From: JAOAIV01 sp038849555
GTDB lineage: Archaea; Thermoproteota; Bathyarchaeia; Bathyarchaeales; Bathycorpusculaceae
Assembly (NCBI GenBank): GCA_038849555.1
Contig: JAWCMT010000004.1
Span: 1-64,000, forward strand
Reading direction: 5' to 3'
Length of the DNA: 64,000 nucleotides
Part shown: piece after piece, positions 60,806-64,000 of the stretch
Layout: each line of letters begins with the position of its first letter
Numbering within the stretch: the stretch's first letter is position 1
Translations under genes and position numbers: made by a program
The notes under the pieces: generated by a model
Told to the model about the DNA's origin: nothing
Database searches by the model: none
Seen by the model: the letters and a program-made list of their open reading frames with translations, nothing else

Positions 60806-61386
60806 AATTTATCACCCTTTCTCTCTCTTCTTTCTTTAGGCGGCTCTATTTCCGGCGGCTTGGCAACAGTTGCCATTGCTTGCCGTAATGGATGCGTTTG
60901 GTTCGCTAAAGCACTTTGCGGAGCATATCCAATTTGCGCTTCTTCTTCTTTTGACACTAGGTAGCTTGGCACGGTTACTCTGCGGTTTCCGATAGTTATG
61001 TGGCCGTGAGTTATCAGCTGCCGAGCCTGATAGATCGTCTTTGATAAATTTTTTCTGAAAACTATTGTTTGGAGCCTACGTTCAAGAATGTCTTCTATAT
61101 TCAAGTCTAACACATTGTCGAGCACTGCCGTTTCTGGAAGAACCCCTAGTTTTTTCAACCGCGCTAGGAGCTCATTTTCCATTTTTGCGCGCTCTTCAGG
61201 CGTTTTTCCTATAAGCGAGCGGGCTATGCCTCTGGTTTTTGAGAGCAAGGTTTTGTGGCGCCATAATTCATGTTTATTCCTTAGTCCATATTGCCCTAAT
61301 ACCTTAAGCTCCTCTTGCAGTATATCTTTGCGCCAAGGAAAACGCGGCGTATCATACTTTTTACGTTGCTTTTTTGGATCACCCAT
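60802..61386 (-). CDS. rpsD: Ribosomal protein uS4
   Basis: A 194-residue primary rRNA-binding protein that starts 16S assembly. The N-terminus MGDPKKQRKKYDTPRFPWRKDIL is archaeal, and the S4 domain RRLQTIVFRKNLSKTIYQARQLITHGHITIGNRRVTVPSYLVSKEEE is clear. Length normal. Second gene of the operon, 14 nt after uS13. Confidence 0.98.
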   Translation of the reverse strand: MGDPKKQRKKYDTPRFPWRKDILQEELKVLGQYGLRNKHELWRHKTLLSKTRGIARSLIGKTPEERAKMENELLARLKKLGVLPETAVLDNVLDLNIEDILERRLQTIVFRKNLSKTIYQARQLITHGHITIGNRRVTVPSYLVSKEEEAQIGYAPQSALANQTHPLRQAMATVAKPPEIEPPKERRERKGDKF

Positions 61387-61400
61387 TTATCTTCACCCAG

Positions 61401-61877
61401 CTAAGCTGATGTTCCTCCGGGTTTCTGCATGACCGCCTTCTTTTTGACGCCCAAAGCTTTTCCTGCTCTTCCAGTAGTTTTTGTTCTCTGTCCACGTACC
61501 TTCAAACCATAAGCATGGCGGTAACCGCGCCAAGATTTGATTTCCTTCTCTTTGTCAATATCTATCTTCGTTCTGAGAACCAGATCAGCGCCTATGAGGT
61601 GAACATCTTTGCCTGTTTCCATTTCTTTTCTTCTATTAAAAAGCCAGCTTGGCAATCCATATTTTGCCGGTTCCTTGATTATATCTTCTATTTTGTCAAT
61701 CTCTGCTTCTGTCAGGTATCCTACTCTCAAATCAGGGTTTACCCCAGCCTTTTTCAGTATGGCGTTTGATAAACTCACGCTTATGCCCTTGATTTCTGTT
61801 AAGGCGTAAACAGTCTTTAGGGTACCCTGCACATCTGTACCCAGTATACGTAGGATATGGCGATATTCTTGCGACAT
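61401..61877 (-). CDS. rpsM: Ribosomal protein uS13
   Basis: A 158-residue head protein that contacts uL5 and tRNA: RHILRILGTDVQGTLKTVYALTEIKGISVSLSNAILKKAGVNPDLRVGYLTEAEIDKIEDII and the C-terminal SWRGYRHAYGLKVRGQRTKTTGRAGKALGVKKK. First gene of the cluster; its promoter lies between 61878 and 61991. Confidence 0.98.
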   Translation of the reverse strand: MSQEYRHILRILGTDVQGTLKTVYALTEIKGISVSLSNAILKKAGVNPDLRVGYLTEAEIDKIEDIIKEPAKYGLPSWLFNRRKEMETGKDVHLIGADLVLRTKIDIDKEKEIKSWRGYRHAYGLKVRGQRTKTTGRAGKALGVKKKAVMQKPGGTSA

Positions 61878-61991
61878 TCTACTTTTTCAACCGTTTAAAC
61901 TTGAGCTAACTACGAAAGTAAGTCGTAATTTATTTAAACCTTCCTTTTCACATGCGACATGTGGAACATTCATGTGAAAGCACTTAGGCCA

Positions 61992-62450
61992 TTATTCTGG
62001 CTGGATGCTTCGCTTAATTTGTTTGCGCTGCATCAACCACTCAGCCGTGAACACACACATGGCAGAGCCTGTTACTAGTATTAGTAAGAGAAAGAAAATT
62101 TTGAACACATAGTTTTCTACGGGATAATGTAAAGCGAGAACAACGATTTCAGTAATTAAAATACACATGAAAATTACGGCGTAAAACAGCATTTTCGGTA
62201 TTATGTGCCGCCCAAGCCACAAGTATCCTTTTACGGGTGCTTTACTCTTGATTATGTATTCGCCGTACTGGTTTTTCTGTAGGTAACCCATATCTTCGAG
62301 CTTCTGCAAGTGCCTGTAAGCCACACTGGGACTGCTAAGCTGTACTGCCTTCATGACATCGCGCGGGCCTACTGGTTTGCCTTTCTTAACAGTGTAAAGG
62401 TAAACGCTTAAGGTTGTGCCCTCAAGTTCTTCAGCACCGGCATTCTTCAA
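61992..62450 (-). CDS. Winged-helix membrane protein
   Basis: A 152-residue protein. The N-terminal 70 residues form a winged helix (LYTVKKGKPVGPRDVMKAVQLSSPSVAYRHLQKLEDMGYLQKNQYGEYII), followed by a domain with two membrane helices (MLFYAVIFMCILITEIVVLAL and IFFLLLILVTGSAMCVFTAEW) and a basic end. Membrane-bound regulators with this plan are frequent in archaea and may sense the membrane or stress. Start codon ATG. It lies upstream of, and on the same strand as, the uS13 cluster, 115 nt away. Confidence 0.82.
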   Translation of the reverse strand: MKNAGAEELEGTTLSVYLYTVKKGKPVGPRDVMKAVQLSSPSVAYRHLQKLEDMGYLQKNQYGEYIIKSKAPVKGYLWLGRHIIPKMLFYAVIFMCILITEIVVLALHYPVENYVFKIFFLLLILVTGSAMCVFTAEWLMQRKQIKRSIQPE

Positions 62451-62836
62451 AGTTTAAGCCTCTTTGTGCAGCGATTATGTTTTAGCGGTTGATGCGTATT
62501 AGTTTTATCTAAATCATGAAAGGGTATATGCTCTTCTGGAGATTTTTGATTTCGTGGTTAGAGCCATGAAAAGCCTTGCATGCCCTGAAAATTTGCAATG
62601 GGTAAAAATGCAGTTGCTTTGCGTTCTTCTGTAAGAACAGCGTGTTCTCTGGGAAGAGTAATAAATCACTTTTTCAATAAGTAAAATTGAGTTGATACTA
62701 TGGAAACTAATGCTGAGTTACCCCGAGAACTTGCCATTTCTAATTCCAACTTCATTAGGCGATGTATTTTTGAAACAACTTCGGCAATCTCACATTTCCA
62801 CCGCAAACATCAAGCAGACAACAGGTGAATCAGAAA
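62451..62836. other. Intergenic region with possible 42-codon leader ORF
   Basis: About 385 nt between divergent genes. An ORF at 62700-62828 (METNAELPRELAISNSNF...) ends in TGA just before the ATG of the LamG gene at 62837; it might be a leader peptide, but it has no strong ribosome-binding site or family. AT-rich stretches near 62655-62695 fit promoters for the LamG gene. Confidence 0.35.
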
Positions 62837-63787
62837 ATGGCGAAAATTAAAAATAAAAAAGCAAAGTTCTTGCTGGCACTGTTTTTCATAAGCAGCTTAA
62901 CCATTGGATTTGCAACCTGTGTGGAAGCGCTTAGCATAGGCGTTGCTTACACGGTTAGCTTGTGGCATCTAGACGAAGTCGTGCCAGACGGCTATAGAGA
63001 AGTAACTCCCGACGCTATGGGGCGAAACGCTGGGATTCTGGTGTCTACGCCCAAAGCGCCTGCGCTGGTTGAGGGCAAATTCAACAAAGCCCTATGTTTC
63101 GATGGAAACAACGGCGTTTACGTGCCTATTCGATTTCTAGTAGGCTTTCCGCCTTCGCCCCAACCAATATACATACCTATTTCCACAAGCCTCGACATCC
63201 CGAAGGAAATCCAAATTGAAGCCTGGATAAAAGTGCATGAGTTCAAAAACGTAACTTACAACAACGTCGTGATTAAATGCACACGCACCGACGCCTCCAC
63301 CGAGAACGTCACCAGAATTTATGGCATCGCCGTGAAAGCAGGCCTACCTCAAAATGGCTATGCTGTGCCTGTGGGAGCACTTAGCGGCTATGTCTACACT
63401 GACGTCAGCGGCTTCAACGAGATAGTGACAACGGAACCAGTGGTGCCTCTAAACGAGTGGATCCATGTGGCTTTCAAACGCGACCTCGCTACGGGCATGC
63501 ACTTGTATGTGAACGGCGTCGAGCAGTCTGTCAAAGCAATCTATGGCACACAAAACCCAGCGGGCAAGATAATCAACGGGACAGAAGTCTATTTCGGACA
63601 CGATGCGGTAGTAACTATTGATGAAATTCAAATCAGTGACCTCGCGCCTGAGTCTCAAACGGTTACAGCGCAAGTTGACATTGGACCTAATCTGCTGATA
63701 GCAGTAATCGCTGTATCTGTTATCTTCGCGGTGGCATGGATTCTGCGAAGAGCTATCCAAATGTGGATGATACATTCAAAAGCATAG
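62837..63787 (+). CDS. Surface protein with LamG/concanavalin-like domain
   Basis: About 316 residues. A signal peptide (AKFLLALFFISSLTIGFATCVEA) is followed by a LamG-type beta-sandwich: SLWHLDEVVPDG..., KFNKALCFDGNNGVYVPIRF, IQIEAWIKVHEF, NEWIHVAFKRDLATGMHLYVNGVEQ and the EVYFGHDAVVTIDEIQI end, typical of the laminin-G/concanavalin A-like fold that binds glycans or calcium. The C-terminus has a membrane helix (LLIAVIAVSVIFAVAWIL) and a basic end. ATG at 62837 with AGGTGA upstream was chosen. Confidence 0.82.
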   Translation: MAKIKNKKAKFLLALFFISSLTIGFATCVEALSIGVAYTVSLWHLDEVVPDGYREVTPDAMGRNAGILVSTPKAPALVEGKFNKALCFDGNNGVYVPIRFLVGFPPSPQPIYIPISTSLDIPKEIQIEAWIKVHEFKNVTYNNVVIKCTRTDASTENVTRIYGIAVKAGLPQNGYAVPVGALSGYVYTDVSGFNEIVTTEPVVPLNEWIHVAFKRDLATGMHLYVNGVEQSVKAIYGTQNPAGKIINGTEVYFGHDAVVTIDEIQISDLAPESQTVTAQVDIGPNLLIAVIAVSVIFAVAWILRRAIQMWMIHSKA

Positions 63788-63838
63788 ACTTGAGCGCCAA
63801 AGCACAGAAAACGCAAACAGCGAGGAGCGTCGCGTAGA

Positions 63839-64000
63839 ATGGGAATTGGCCTTAAGCTGATAGAATTGCTTCTTCGCCAAAAACTCTTAGGCAAAGGGCT
63901 AAAAGGAGAATTGAACACGCCGCTAATCGTTTCTTACGCGGTAACCAAAGCCTGCAACCTTAGATGCTTGCACTGCCACGTGGAAGCCCAAGAGGCATTA
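63839..64000 (+). CDS. Radical SAM protein, 3' end outside the window
   Basis: The frame starts at ATG with GGAG about 11 nt upstream and reads MGIGLKLIELLLRQKLLGKG, then LIVSYAVTKACNLRCLHCHV..., where CNLRCLHC is the CxxxCxxC of the radical SAM cluster. It continues past 64000. The start resembles archaeal SPASM proteins such as the heme-synthesis enzymes AhbC/AhbD, but the family cannot be fixed from 54 residues. Confidence 0.75.
   Translation, partial: MGIGLKLIELLLRQKLLGKGLKGELNTPLIVSYAVTKACNLRCLHCHVEAQEAL

Noticed and set aside
1..64000. CRISPR arrays, insertion sequences, prophage
   Set aside because: No regularly spaced repeats, transposase or integrase motifs were seen on either strand; only the tRNA 3'-end fragment hints at an integrated element.

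Overview
The window is a piece of an archaeal genome. The signs are MCM with a GINS subunit, TBP, Alba, pelota, a thermosome, Rpo3 and Rpo10, archaeal-type ribosomal protein clusters, TATA/BRE-like promoters and an apparently intron-containing tRNA-Ser. The mix (split archaeal glutamate synthase, AOR-family oxidoreductase, class I GAPDH beside an archaeal PGK, CxxC small zinc proteins, moderate GC) fits the TACK side of the Archaea, most likely a Bathyarchaeia-like lineage. That placement is an inference. Two 10-N runs (24611-24620, 35040-35049) show that this is a scaffolded draft, probably a metagenome assembly.

Layout. 1-5.5 kb: an RHH/RelE pair, a nucleotidyltransferase with its small helical partner, a NifU-like scaffold, zinc proteins, TtuA/Ncs6 and a second nucleotidyltransferase. 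5.5-15.3 kb: TBP, then a secreted two-gene cassette (aromatic-rich protein A plus membrane-anchored protein B), pelota, an AOR-family enzyme and a second copy of the cassette. The second copy carries a stray copy of the pelota 3' end, which shows how the duplication arose. 15.3-18.7 kb: the first five genes of the S10 operon (uL3-uL4-uL23-uL2-uS19), cut off after uS19. 18.8-22.8 kb: GINS-MCM-WecB and a small zinc protein. 23-26 kb: an APH-like kinase, a PHP phosphoesterase and a P-loop kinase.

26-34 kb: SAH hydrolase, small membrane and zinc proteins, two PhoU-TrkA_C proteins with a tandem MgtE transporter, and a radical SAM/SPASM protein with a large N-terminal domain. 34-42 kb: a half-length MFS protein, a broken zinc gene and a broken tRNA-Ser at the assembly gap, a nucleoside phosphorylase, PGK, class I GAPDH, a TIM-barrel-like protein, a CBS protein, small coiled-coil genes and tRNA-Ala. 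42-49 kb: adenosine-specific kinase, Mrp/NBP35, Alba, an XRE regulator, IlvD, an SDR, a secreted protein and tRNA-Glu.

49-56.6 kb: thermosome, then a tightly overlapped glutamate synthase operon (ferredoxin, FAD oxidoreductase, GltB domains as three genes). 56.9-62.5 kb: an AbrB-PhoU regulator, the uS13-uS4-uS11-Rpo3-eL18-uL13-uS9-Rpo10 operon, and a winged-helix membrane protein. The window closes with a LamG surface protein and the start of another radical SAM gene.

Most of the window is housekeeping. The unusual parts are the duplicated secreted cassette (6.2-14.7 kb), the tRNA-Ser/gap region with a tRNA 3'-end-like repeat, the radical SAM fusion, and the bacterial-type GAPDH. No CRISPR array, insertion sequence, rRNA gene or replication origin was recognised.
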